A stretch of 6,890 bases of DNA from RGIG4608 sp045635885 (GCA_045635885.1 JAZTWO010000037.1:1-6890), one strand, 5' to 3'. Positions 1 to 5,820 are shown, counted from the stretch's first letter. Made by a program: numbers and translations. Notes: generated by a model from the sequence alone, not told the origin.

Positions 1-46
1 CTCGACGACCCGATTAAACGTCAACCAACCAATACCGCCCCCGCAC

Positions 47-85
47 GTCATCCTCGAGGGAGCAAAGCGACCGAAGGATCTTGTG
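47..85. repeat. Short dispersed-repeat-like imperfect hairpin
   Basis: The segment contains ATCCT at 50-54 and its reverse complement AGGAT at 75-79, around a purine-rich centre with GAGGGAGC and GCGACCGA. From memory, close relatives of this text (CATCCTGAGGGAGCGAAG followed by GCGACCGAAGGATC) occur many times in gut Firmicute and related genomes as a non-coding intergenic repeat, but I could not search to confirm it. It may be the outer end of the longer element that follows or a separate repeat. It has no start codon with a ribosome binding site. Confidence 0.4.
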
Positions 86-110
86 CGGATAGTGAACTAT
101 AGACTATTTG

Positions 111-141
111 TTCCAAACGAAAAGTTAGTTTGTGTTTGGAA
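111..141. repeat. Perfect 8-bp inverted repeat (TTCCAAAC / GTTTGGAA)
   Basis: TTCCAAAC at 111-118 pairs perfectly with GTTTGGAA at 134-141 across a 15-base loop. It sits between the left-edge repeat and the GGGCTCAC hairpin and has no equivalent that I can see in the copy after hflX. It could therefore be an extra arm of copy 1 or part of a different repeat. No U-tract follows on either strand, so a terminator role is not supported. Confidence 0.45.
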
Positions 142-143
142 GC

Positions 144-534
144 GGGCTCACGGAGTGAGCCCCTACGATGAGCGACATCATACATACAATATGGTGATGT
201 TATCTAACTATAAAACCTCACGGCTACGCACAAGCAGAGTAAATTTTAGAAAAACAATCCTTGGGGATTGGTTTTCGTAGTTTGGGCGAGAAAATCGTCG
301 GTGGGAGTTCACTCACACAAGGCGATTTTGTTGGTCAAACCGATAAAACACTCGTGTTTTATCGAAAATTTACGCAGACAACCACAAACCAAAGCGATTA
401 AAGTTTTTCGGGGGGTGGGGCGGTTTTTCAAAAAAGCCCCACATCTATACTTTCTAACCTTTTTTAAAAGCGGAAATCTTTACTTTGTAACTAAAAAACA
501 ATACTCTCTAACTTCAAAAACGTTACTTTCTAAT
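144..534 (-). repeat. Multi-hairpin interspersed element, copy 1
   Basis: Read on the - strand from the spoIIGA side, the order is: GTTAGAAAGTA-type units; hairpin H1 (GTGGGGC 415-421 with GCCCCAC 436-442); linker GAAAAACTTTAATCG (395-409); hairpin H2 (an 11-bp perfect stem, CGATAAAACAC 341-351 with its complement at 354-364); hairpin H3 (AAAATCG 291-297 with CGATTTT 323-329, enclosing a smaller hairpin); hairpin H4 (AATCC 256-260 with GGATT 265-269, extended past a bulged G); linker TTTTCTAAAATTT (241-253); GGTTTTATAGTTA (205-217); an extra hairpin (ACATCA 175-180 with TGATGT 195-200); ATCGTAGG (162-169); and a final GC hairpin (GGGCTCAC 144-151 with GTGAGCCC 155-162). The same linkers in the same order occur after hflX with different stem sequences. 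Its outer boundary is uncertain and may reach about position 47. Function unknown. Confidence 0.75.
448..534 (+). repeat. Four degenerate TACTTTSTAAC units upstream of spoIIGA
   Basis: Four related 11-base units occur at 448-458 (TACTTTCTAAC), 481-491 (TACTTTGTAAC), 502-512 (TACTCTCTAAC) and 524-534 (TACTTTCTAAT), with start-to-start spacings of 33, 21 and 22 bases. Their complement, GTTASAAAGTA, is the same text that opens the related elements at 4710 (GTTACAAAGTG) and 6540 (GTTACAAAGAT). The array fills the space between the hairpins of copy 1 and the spoIIGA ribosome binding site. It could be an expanded element terminus or a regulator-binding array covering the spoIIGA promoter region. 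I see no clear Spo0A box or well-spaced sigma-A promoter here. Confidence 0.6.
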
Positions 535-561
535 CTCAATAACTTCACCAAAGGAGCAAAA

Positions 562-1422
562 ATGATAGTTTACGGTGATTTATTTTTTCTAATAAATTTC
601 AGCATGGATTTTCTATGCTTTTATCTTTCGCACCTATTATTGCACAGGCGAATGCGAAATTTTCGTGTGATTTTGGCGGCGGCGGTTGGGGGCGCATATT
701 CGGTTGCCTCGCTTTTTATTGAGGCGGGGCAGGGGCTTGCGCTAATAATCGACCTAATCGTTTTAATTTTGATGTGCGCTTTGGCATACGGAGTAAAAAA
801 CGGTGGTTTTTTATCATTTGTCAAGTCGGTTTTGCTCTATTTTTTTGTTTCGGCTTTGCTTGGTGGACTGATGACCGCTCTGTTTTCGCTTTTCAACGAT
901 TTGGACATTCTATCCTTTGCGAAAACGAATGGCGAGGGGCTTGAGGTGTGGATTTTTGCACTTTTAGCGGTCATTTCGGCACTGATAACCCTGCGTGGTG
1001 GCAGGTTTTACCGTGGCTCGAGGGCAAGACGTGTGGCAAAAATCGAGCTGAAATCGGGCGGACGGGCGGCTCTTCTTTCTGCCCTGATTGACAGCGGCAA
1101 CCTCGCCTGCGAGCCGATAAGCGGCAAGTCCGTTATTTTCGCTCGCTTGGAGTCGTGCGCAAATCTGCTTGATAAGGAGCTATATTCGGCAATCAAAAGT
1201 GGGGCGGACATTACGGCTCTTCCCCTTAAAATCGCCTCAAAAATAAGGTTAATTCCAAGCAAAATGATTTCGGGGAGCAGAATTTTGCCCTCGCTTAAAT
1301 TTGATGGTGTGACTTTGATTTTGGGCAAACGAAAAAAGGAGCTTGACGTTTATGTTGCGCTTGTCAACGAGGGGATTTCGGGCGGATTTGATGCGATAAT
1401 TTCAGAGGACGCAACTATATAA
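562..1422 (+). CDS. spoIIGA: SpoIIGA, sporulation sigma-E factor processing peptidase
   Basis: Predicted 286-residue membrane aspartic protease that, in the family, removes the pro-sequence of sigma-E in the mother cell after polar septation. The N-terminal half holds five hydrophobic segments (about residues 5-27, 35-53, 57-77, 83-111 and 129-144). The soluble C-terminal half carries the catalytic aspartate motif ALIDSGN with Asp177, matching the DSGN site of the Bacillus enzyme in place and context. Length is slightly below the roughly 309 residues of B. subtilis. The frame is open upstream to 268, but ATG 562 is chosen because AAGGAG (551-556) precedes it by five bases and the protein start MIVYGDLFFLINF matches the family, whereas the upstream part lies in the repeat element. 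The substrate gene sigE follows 20 bases later. The promoter is not evident. Confidence 0.93.
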   Translation: MIVYGDLFFLINFSMDFLCFYLSHLLLHRRMRNFRVILAAAVGGAYSVASLFIEAGQGLALIIDLIVLILMCALAYGVKNGGFLSFVKSVLLYFFVSALLGGLMTALFSLFNDLDILSFAKTNGEGLEVWIFALLAVISALITLRGGRFYRGSRARRVAKIELKSGGRAALLSALIDSGNLACEPISGKSVIFARLESCANLLDKELYSAIKSGADITALPLKIASKIRLIPSKMISGSRILPSLKFDGVTLILGKRKKELDVYVALVNEGISGGFDAIISEDATI

Positions 1423-1432
1423 TACATAAAAT

Positions 1433-1445
1433 GGAGATGGATATG
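1433..1445 (+). promoter_or_regulatory. Ribosome binding site deciding the sigE start
   Basis: GGAG at 1433-1436 lies six bases before ATG 1443. Earlier in-frame ATGs at 1431 and 1437 have no comparable site upstream (the preceding bases are AATACATAAA), and the 1431 codon itself overlaps the purine-rich motif. This makes 1443 the most likely start and gives a 254-residue precursor. Confidence 0.6.
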
Positions 1446-2207
1446 AGCAAAATTAAGGTTTTTACTGTTGGATTTTTTCTGGTTTTGAGGGACGGATTGA
1501 AAAAGCAGGGTTTGAAAACGAAGCTTTTTATTGCTAAAATTCGATCAAGGGGGGCAGAGAACGGCGTTTATTACGTCAACGGTCCCGATACACTCCCACC
1601 ACCGCTTAGTAAGGAGAAGGAGGCGGAGTGCATTGAAAATCTGCCCTTTGACCAAGAGGCGAGGGACCTTTTAATCGAACACAATCTGCGCCTTGTGGTC
1701 TATATTGCCAAGCGATTTGAAAGCACGGGCATTGGCATTGAGGACCTTGTTTCGATTGGCACAATCGGACTTATCAAGGCAATTAATACCTTTCGCCCCG
1801 ACAAAAATATCAAGCTTGCAACCTATTCGGCTCGGTGCATCGAGAATGAAATTCTTATGTATATAAGGAAGAATTCCGTTTTGCGCAGCGAGCTTTCAAT
1901 CGATGAGCCGCTGAACGTGGATTGGGACGGCAACGAGCTTCTTCTTTCAGACGTGCTTGGTAATGAAGAGGACAACGTTGCTTATGAGCTTGAAAAAGAG
2001 GAGGAGCGCAAAATAATTCGTGATGCAGTTAAGCGACTTGAGGCAAGGGAACGCCTTATCATTGAGATGCGTTACGGTCTGTTTGGTAGAAGGGAAATGA
2101 CTCAAAAAGAGGTGGCAGATGAGCTTGGAATATCGCAAAGTTATATCTCTCGGCTTGAAAAAAAGATAATTTTGGAGCTTAAGGAAGAAATTAAAAATAA
2201 AATTTGA
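1443..2207 (+). CDS. sigE: RNA polymerase sporulation sigma factor SigE (pro-sigma-E)
   Basis: Predicted 254-residue precursor of the early mother-cell sigma factor. The hydrophobic and basic N-terminus (about residues 1-42) is the pro-sequence; the expected SpoIIGA processing region is around VYY (42-44), as in the B. subtilis protein with its VYYIGG text. LPPPLSKE (51-58) and the region 2 block NLRLVVYIAKRFESTGIGIE (81-100) continuing through DLVSIGTIGLIKAINTF are near identical to the family. TYSARCIENEILMYIR (127-142) contains the -10 recognition helix. DEPLNVDWDGNELLLSDVLG (154-173) is a sigma-E-like region 3 signature. Region 4.2 ends in a helix-turn-helix, TQKEVADELGISQSYISRLE (220-239). 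The gene is probably cotranscribed with spoIIGA. The pro-sequence is some 15 residues longer than in B. subtilis if ATG 1443 is correct. No sigG follows, and I see no terminator after the stop. Confidence 0.95.
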   Translation: MSKIKVFTVGFFLVLRDGLKKQGLKTKLFIAKIRSRGAENGVYYVNGPDTLPPPLSKEKEAECIENLPFDQEARDLLIEHNLRLVVYIAKRFESTGIGIEDLVSIGTIGLIKAINTFRPDKNIKLATYSARCIENEILMYIRKNSVLRSELSIDEPLNVDWDGNELLLSDVLGNEEDNVAYELEKEEERKIIRDAVKRLEARERLIIEMRYGLFGRREMTQKEVADELGISQSYISRLEKKIILELKEEIKNKI

Positions 2208-2226
2208 AAAAATTTATAAAAAACTA

Positions 2227-2255
2227 TTGCAAAATTAGAATAATTGTGTTATAAT
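2227..2255 (+). promoter_or_regulatory. Sigma-A promoter of rpmE with extended -10
   Basis: The -35 box TTGCAA (2227-2232, four of six consensus) is separated by exactly 17 bases from a perfect -10 TATAAT (2250-2255). A TG at 2247-2248 one base before the -10 makes it an extended -10 promoter. Transcription would start near 2262, giving a leader of about 40 bases before ATG 2302. It lies in the AT-rich gap after sigE and uncouples rpmE from the sporulation genes. Confidence 0.8.
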
Positions 2256-2301
2256 CATATGCAATGTGAAGAATTTTGCTAAAAAGTGAGGTGTAAATAA
2301 A

Positions 2302-2511
2302 ATGAAGACAGGTATCCATCCTAACTACGAAGAAGTAACAATTAAGTGTGCTTGTGGTGAAACAGTTACAACAAAGTCCACAAAGGGCGGAGATGTAAGC
2401 GTTGAAATTTGCTCTAAATGTCATCCTTTCTTTACCGGTAAGCAGAAGTTTGTTGATGCTGGCGGTAGAGTTGATAAGTTCAAGAAGAGATTGCAGGCTA
2501 GTGCAAGATAA
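2302..2511 (+). CDS. rpmE: 50S ribosomal protein L31, zinc-binding type
   Basis: Predicted 69-residue ribosomal protein of the large subunit, a bridge-forming protein at the central protuberance in known structures. The start MKTGIHPNY is the typical L31 opening. Cysteines 16 and 18 (CAC) and 37 and 40 (CSKC) form the CxC...CxxC zinc site of the C+ type; in the family this form is replaced by a zinc-free paralogue when zinc is scarce. HPFFTGKQKFVD (41-52) and GGRVDKFKKR (54-63) are strongly conserved. Length matches the usual 66-70 residues. GAGGTG (2288-2293) precedes the ATG by eight bases. It has its own promoter and terminator, so it is a likely monocistronic unit with some read-through to murI. 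Confidence 0.96.
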   Translation: MKTGIHPNYEEVTIKCACGETVTTKSTKGGDVSVEICSKCHPFFTGKQKFVDAGGRVDKFKKRLQASAR

Positions 2512-2519
2512 TTTAGAAT
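2491..2519 (+). promoter_or_regulatory. Possible promoter for murI-hflX inside the end of rpmE
   Basis: TTGCAG (2491-2496, three of six consensus) and TAGAAT (2514-2519, five of six) are spaced by 17 bases. Transcripts would start near 2526 and pass through the hairpin at 2548-2596 before the murI start. The match is modest and the alternative is read-through from the rpmE promoter. A second -10-like TATACT lies at 2521-2526 but lacks a well-spaced -35. Confidence 0.3.
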
Positions 2520-2547
2520 TTATACTATTTAGTACATTCGCAACTAT

Positions 2548-2596
2548 GGGCAAGCTGTGTGCATAAAGGCACATACTTGCCCTTATTGTGTTTTTT
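2548..2596 (+). terminator. Rho-independent terminator after rpmE
   Basis: GGGCAAG (2548-2554) pairs with CTTGCCC (2576-2582), and the inner arms GTGTGC (2557-2562) and GCACAT (2569-2574) pair with one G-U, separated from the outer stem by a small internal loop. The hairpin is followed by the T-rich TTATTGTGTTTTTT (2583-2596). The T-tract runs directly into the GAGGTG ribosome binding site of murI. Confidence 0.8.
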
Positions 2597-2606
2597 GAGG
2601 TGTTTT

Positions 2607-3401
2607 ATGGCAGAAAAATTCCTACCGATTGCGGTGTTTGACTCTGGAATTGGCGGAGTGAGTGTTTTAAAAGAGCTTGTAAAAGCGCTCCCCAACGAAA
2701 ATTTCATATATTTTGGCGATACCGCAAACGCACCCTATGGCGTAAAGAGTGCCGACGAGGTGAGGGGCTTGACCTTTTCTGCTTATGAGCAACTTAAAGC
2801 CGAGGGAATTAAGGCATTTGTAATTGCTTGCAACACGGCAACAAGTGTGGCGGTGGCTTCTCTGCGTGAGAAATATCCAAATGACATTATCATTGGGGTT
2901 GAGCCGGCACTAAAGCCGGCAGTTGAGAGTGGGGAGTATCCCACGGTAGCAGTTCTTGCCACGCCCCTTACACTTAAAGAAGAAAAATTTGCCAATTTGC
3001 TCTCTCGATTTGAAGCCGAGGCGAAAGTGATTCCTTTTGCTTGCCCGGGGCTTGTTGAATTTGTTGAGAGAGGAGAGATTGAGGGCGAGAATTTGCGCGC
3101 CTTTCTTACCACTCTTCTTGAGCCGTTTAAAGTCGAAAAGCTTGACTGCGTTGTGCTTGGATGCACGCATTATCCCTTTGTCAAGGCAGAAATTTCGGCA
3201 ATTCTTGGCGAAAACGTGCGGATTTTTGACGGAAGCGTGGGAACTGCTCTTAATACGCGCCGTCGCCTTGAAGAAAATAATCTTTTGAATGATGCGAATG
3301 AAAAAGGCAGAGTAATTTTTATTGATTCATCATATCCTAATGAAGAAAATGCGAGTGCTTCTACACTTGTGAATTTTGGAGGTGAATATTTATGCAGTTG
3401 A
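2607..3401 (+). CDS. murI: Glutamate racemase
   Basis: Predicted 264-residue cytoplasmic enzyme that interconverts L- and D-glutamate, supplying D-glutamate to MurD for peptidoglycan. The two pseudosymmetric halves each show their catalytic site: FDSGIGG (11-17) with the conserved Asp-Ser, FGDTANAPYG (36-45), ACNTATS with catalytic Cys75, and VVLGCTHYPF with catalytic Cys186 followed by His188. Length is normal. The frame extends upstream to a GTG at 2559, but that falls inside the terminator hairpin. ATG 2607 has GAGGTG (2597-2602) just upstream and gives the family start. The 3' end overlaps hflX by 10 bases, so the two are probably translationally coupled. No T-box or other aptamer is visible in the short leader. 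Confidence 0.96.
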   Translation: MAEKFLPIAVFDSGIGGVSVLKELVKALPNENFIYFGDTANAPYGVKSADEVRGLTFSAYEQLKAEGIKAFVIACNTATSVAVASLREKYPNDIIIGVEPALKPAVESGEYPTVAVLATPLTLKEEKFANLLSRFEAEAKVIPFACPGLVEFVERGEIEGENLRAFLTTLLEPFKVEKLDCVVLGCTHYPFVKAEISAILGENVRIFDGSVGTALNTRRRLEENNLLNDANEKGRVIFIDSSYPNEENASASTLVNFGGEYLCS

Positions 3402-4708
3402 ATTTTAATGATGCCGGCAAGCATATCTCAAAGGCGATTTTAGTTGGTATAGTTACAAGAGATACAAATGCCGAGGAGATTGAAAAGGAGCTTGACGAGT
3501 TGGCTCGTCTTCTTGACACCGCAGGTGGTGAAGAGGTTGCTCGCCTTGTTCAAAACAAGGATACTCCCGATCCGAGAACGCTTATCGGTAGCGGAAAAAT
3601 TTGGGAGCTTTCAGAGCTTTGCCGCAACAACGGTGTTAAGCTTGTTGTATTTGATGCGGAGCTTTCTCCGTCACAAATCAGAAATATCGAGGACGATCTT
3701 GGCGACGATATAAGTGTTATTGACCGTTCGATGCTCATTTTGGATATTTTTGCGCTCCACGCAACCACAGGGGAGGGTAAGCTGCAGGTTGAGCTTGCTC
3801 AGCTTCGTTACACTGCACCCCGACTTATCGGTAAGGGAACGGAGCTTTCACGTCTTGGTGGTGGAATTGGTACAAGGGGTCCCGGTGAAAGCAAGCTTGA
3901 AAGCGATCGCCGTCACATGAAACGCAGAATTGTTGCGCTTGAAAGCGAGCTCGAAGAGCTTGAAAAGAACAGAATGACGATGCGTGCAAGCCGTGACAAG
4001 AGTCAAATTCCGCAGATTGCCATTGTTGGATATACGAATGCGGGCAAGTCGACCTTGCTTAACACTTTGACAGATGCAGGCATTCTTGCCGAGAACAAGC
4101 TTTTTGCTACGCTTGATCCGACAACAAGAAAGTTGAAATTGCCCTGCGGTGAAACGGTTTTGCTTACCGACACCGTTGGATTTATTAGAAAATTGCCCCA
4201 CCATCTTGTTAAGGCATTCAAGTCCACGCTTGACGAGGCGGTTTATGCCGACATTTTGATGATTGTTGTCGACGCACACGATGACGAGGCAAGGGCGCAA
4301 CTTGAGGTTACAGAAACTCTTCTTGCCGAGCTTGGTGCGGCAGGTAAGCCCACAATTTACGTTTATAACAAGTGCGACCTCGGTGTTTCTGCCGAGTTGC
4401 CTTCATATATTGCGAATAACGAAGACCCCAATCGTGTTGTTTGCGCAATTTCCGCTAAGACTGGAGAGGGAATTGACACTTTGCTTCAAAAGGTGGAGGA
4501 GATTATTCACCAAGGCAAGAGCAAGGTGACGTTCGTTATTCCCAATTCCGAACAGGGTGCGCTTAATATCCTTTATAAGAACGCAACTGTTGAAAGTGTT
4601 GACTACGGATATGAGGGCGTGACCGTTGTTGCAACGGTTGATGCCAAAGTTCGTGGTATGCTTAAAAAATATGACGTTAACAGACCTCAAGACGTTGAGG
4701 AGTTTTAA
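3392..4708 (+). CDS. hflX: GTPase HflX, ribosome-splitting/rescue factor
   Basis: Predicted 438-residue P-loop GTPase that, in the family, binds the 50S subunit or 70S ribosome and splits stalled ribosomes under stress. The N-terminal HflX domain spans about 15-200 and includes PDPRTLIGSGK (59-69) and the glycine-rich GGGIGTRGPGE (156-166), followed by a charged helical segment (170-200). The G domain shows G1 GYTNAGKS (213-220), FATLDPTTR (238-246, G2 region), G3 DTVGF (260-264), G4 NKCD (326-329) and G5 SAK (354-356). A short C-terminal domain follows from about 378. The start at 3392 has an excellent GGAGGTG (3378-3384) seven bases upstream, within the end of murI. The stop codon overlaps the outer stem of repeat element copy 2. 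Length is typical of HflX (about 420-440). Confidence 0.96.
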   Translation: MQLNFNDAGKHISKAILVGIVTRDTNAEEIEKELDELARLLDTAGGEEVARLVQNKDTPDPRTLIGSGKIWELSELCRNNGVKLVVFDAELSPSQIRNIEDDLGDDISVIDRSMLILDIFALHATTGEGKLQVELAQLRYTAPRLIGKGTELSRLGGGIGTRGPGESKLESDRRHMKRRIVALESELEELEKNRMTMRASRDKSQIPQIAIVGYTNAGKSTLLNTLTDAGILAENKLFATLDPTTRKLKLPCGETVLLTDTVGFIRKLPHHLVKAFKSTLDEAVYADILMIVVDAHDDEARAQLEVTETLLAELGAAGKPTIYVYNKCDLGVSAELPSYIANNEDPNRVVCAISAKTGEGIDTLLQKVEEIIHQGKSKVTFVIPNSEQGALNILYKNATVESVDYGYEGVTVVATVDAKVRGMLKKYDVNRPQDVEEF

Positions 4709-4995
4709 AGTTACAAAGTGAAGATGTGGGGCTTTTTTGAAAAACCGCCCCACACCCTGAAAAACTTTAATCGTTTTGTTTTGTGCTGACTCGACGCAAA
4801 TTTTTGATAATTTGCAGACAAATTATCGGTTTTGAAGCTCCAATACTGCCCTTACATACAAGTCGACGGTCGGTATTGAACTTTCAAAACTACAAAAATC
4901 CCTCTTACAGAGTGATTTTCTAAAATTTGCTTTATTTATGGATTTTATGGTTAAGTAGTATTCCATATCGTAGGACGGTGGCTTGCTGCCACCGT
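4705..4995 (+). repeat. Multi-hairpin interspersed element, copy 2
   Basis: The element starts on the hflX stop codon. TTAAAGTT (4705-4712) pairs with AACTTTAA (4763-4770) around H1 (GTGGGGC 4726-4732 with GCCCCAC 4747-4753). Then come the linker GAAAAACTTTAATCG (4759-4773); H2 (GATAATTTG 4806-4814 with CAAATTATC 4819-4827); H3 (CAATAC 4841-4846 with GTATTG 4873-4878); H4 (AAAATC 4895-4900 plus CTC, with GAG plus GATTTT 4914-4919); linker TTTTCTAAAATTT (4916-4928); GGATTTTATGGTTA (4940-4953); ATCGTAGG (4967-4974); and a GC hairpin (ACGGTGGC 4975-4982 with GCCACCGT 4988-4995). The H1-H2 spacing matches copy 1 (about 80 bases). GTTACAAA occurs at both edges (4710-4717 and 4994-5001). No stem is followed by a U-tract. 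It would be in the hflX transcript unless transcription ends first. Function unknown. Confidence 0.78.
4975..4995. repeat. Perfect 8-bp GC-rich hairpin ending copy 2
   Basis: ACGGTGGC (4975-4982) pairs perfectly with GCCACCGT (4988-4995) over a five-base TTGCT loop, directly after ATCGTAGG. It is the counterpart of GGGCTCAC/GTGAGCCC at 144-162, which also follows ATCGTAGG on its own strand; the stem sequences are unrelated. The lack of a following T-run argues against a standard terminator. Confidence 0.7.
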
Positions 4996-5045
4996 TACAA
5001 ATATTAACTAGCTTGAAATGTGATAAGCTGAAAATGGAATTTGAC

Positions 5046-5058
5046 GGAGGAATATATG
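5046..5058 (+). promoter_or_regulatory. Ribosome binding site deciding the DUF2310 gene start
   Basis: GGAGG at 5046-5050 lies five bases before ATG 5056. The frame is open from a TTG at 5041, but that codon precedes the ribosome binding site, so ATG 5056 is the start. No well-supported promoter is seen between the end of the repeat element and this site; TTGAAA (5013-5018) has only TGGAAT-like text at -10 distance. Confidence 0.75.
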
Positions 5059-5820
5059 TACAAGATTGCAAAAATCACATTCAAACCTAAATTAGAATGT
5101 CCAACAGAAGTATTAGAAGCAATATTGGAGCACATATATAATATTTTAGTAGTCTTGAAACTAAACGGTCAGATAATTGATGAGGGAATTGTTGAAAAGA
5201 ACAACGAAACATATATTGCAACCGTTGTTACTACTGACGATGATTCTCTCGATATTAAATATTACAATGAATATGTACTCGAAAGAATTGAAAATTTTGA
5301 TATTGAAGTAAATATAATATGTGATGATCCAATGGCAACTGATTGTTGCAAGTGCAAAGAACACAGTTATTATATTTTAGCGATTGATCCGGAGCTTAAT
5401 TCAAGTCCCATAATTTGTGGAGATTGTGGAAAAGAAATACCTCTTATTTATGTTCCATATGTGTTTAAAGAACAGGAGCATTATGCGATTTTAACATTTC
5501 AAAAAATATACAAATCGGTAGATAACTTGTGGATGAATAGCTTGTCAGATAGATTTACGAAAAGACAAATCGTCTATCATAATTCTCAATTAAATCAAAG
5601 AGGATTAGAAATATGCCGAGATTTAGAAAATAAAGTGAACAAGCCTGTTTATTACTTGTTGTGTAATCCAATTGGTGGATGGTTTGAGTTTGAAAAAAAT
5701 AATAAAAATTTATCAAATTGTCCAAAATGTGGTGGTGAATTTACCAAAGTAACAAATAACTATGCTGATAAGGTTTGTAACACTTGCAGACTGGCTTTTA
5801 TAACACACGAAGAAGAATGA
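5056..5820 (+). CDS. Zn-ribbon protein, DUF2310-like, function unknown
   Basis: Predicted 254-residue soluble protein that I match by pattern to the DUF2310 family, described as zinc-ribbon-containing and possibly nucleic-acid binding; no activity is established. The N-terminal part (about 1-90) is acidic and alpha/beta with no known motif. A first zinc ribbon uses Cys97/98, Cys100, Cys121 and Cys124; a second at the C-terminus uses Cys222, Cys225, Cys241 and Cys244. Between them, WMNSLSDRFTKRQIVYHNSQ (159-178) and GLEICRDLENKVNKPVYYLL (183-202) resemble conserved family blocks. The gene is visibly more AT-rich than its neighbours, with AGA and ATA codons where the others use CGN and ATT/ATC, which suggests horizontal acquisition. 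It sits between repeat element copy 2 and the YigZ gene, 22 bases before the latter, so the two may be cotranscribed. No signal peptide or membrane segment is seen. Confidence 0.75.
   Translation: MYKIAKITFKPKLECPTEVLEAILEHIYNILVVLKLNGQIIDEGIVEKNNETYIATVVTTDDDSLDIKYYNEYVLERIENFDIEVNIICDDPMATDCCKCKEHSYYILAIDPELNSSPIICGDCGKEIPLIYVPYVFKEQEHYAILTFQKIYKSVDNLWMNSLSDRFTKRQIVYHNSQLNQRGLEICRDLENKVNKPVYYLLCNPIGGWFEFEKNNKNLSNCPKCGGEFTKVTNNYADKVCNTCRLAFITHEEE

Noticed and set aside
11..18. Fragment of another element copy (CGATTAAA, as at 395-402)
   Set aside because: Eight bases of AT-rich identity at the window edge are not enough to claim homology.
83..280. 65-codon open frame on the + strand
   Set aside because: It runs through several perfect hairpins of the repeat region, has no ribosome binding site and resembles no protein family that I know.
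448..534. CRISPR array
   Set aside because: The units are only 11 bases and degenerate, with 10-22 base gaps and no cas genes; it does not meet the form of a CRISPR.
268..561. N-terminal extension of spoIIGA by 98 codons
   Set aside because: It is encoded by the repeat element, is unlike SpoIIGA, and ATG 562 has a proper ribosome binding site and the family start.
330..561. Spo0A box or sigma-A promoter for spoIIGA
   Set aside because: No TGTCGAA-like box is present; TATACT at 446-451 lacks a decent -35 at 16-18 bases, and other pairs match too poorly to report.
3848..4300. 150-codon minus-strand open frame inside hflX
   Set aside because: It lies opposite the conserved GTPase domain; its product shows no motif and it has no ribosome binding site. 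It is a shadow of hflX.
4726..4773. Rho-independent terminator of hflX
   Set aside because: The GTGGGGC/GCCCCAC stem has its T-run inside the loop side rather than after the hairpin, and the same structure occurs upstream of spoIIGA in the opposite orientation as part of a repeat.
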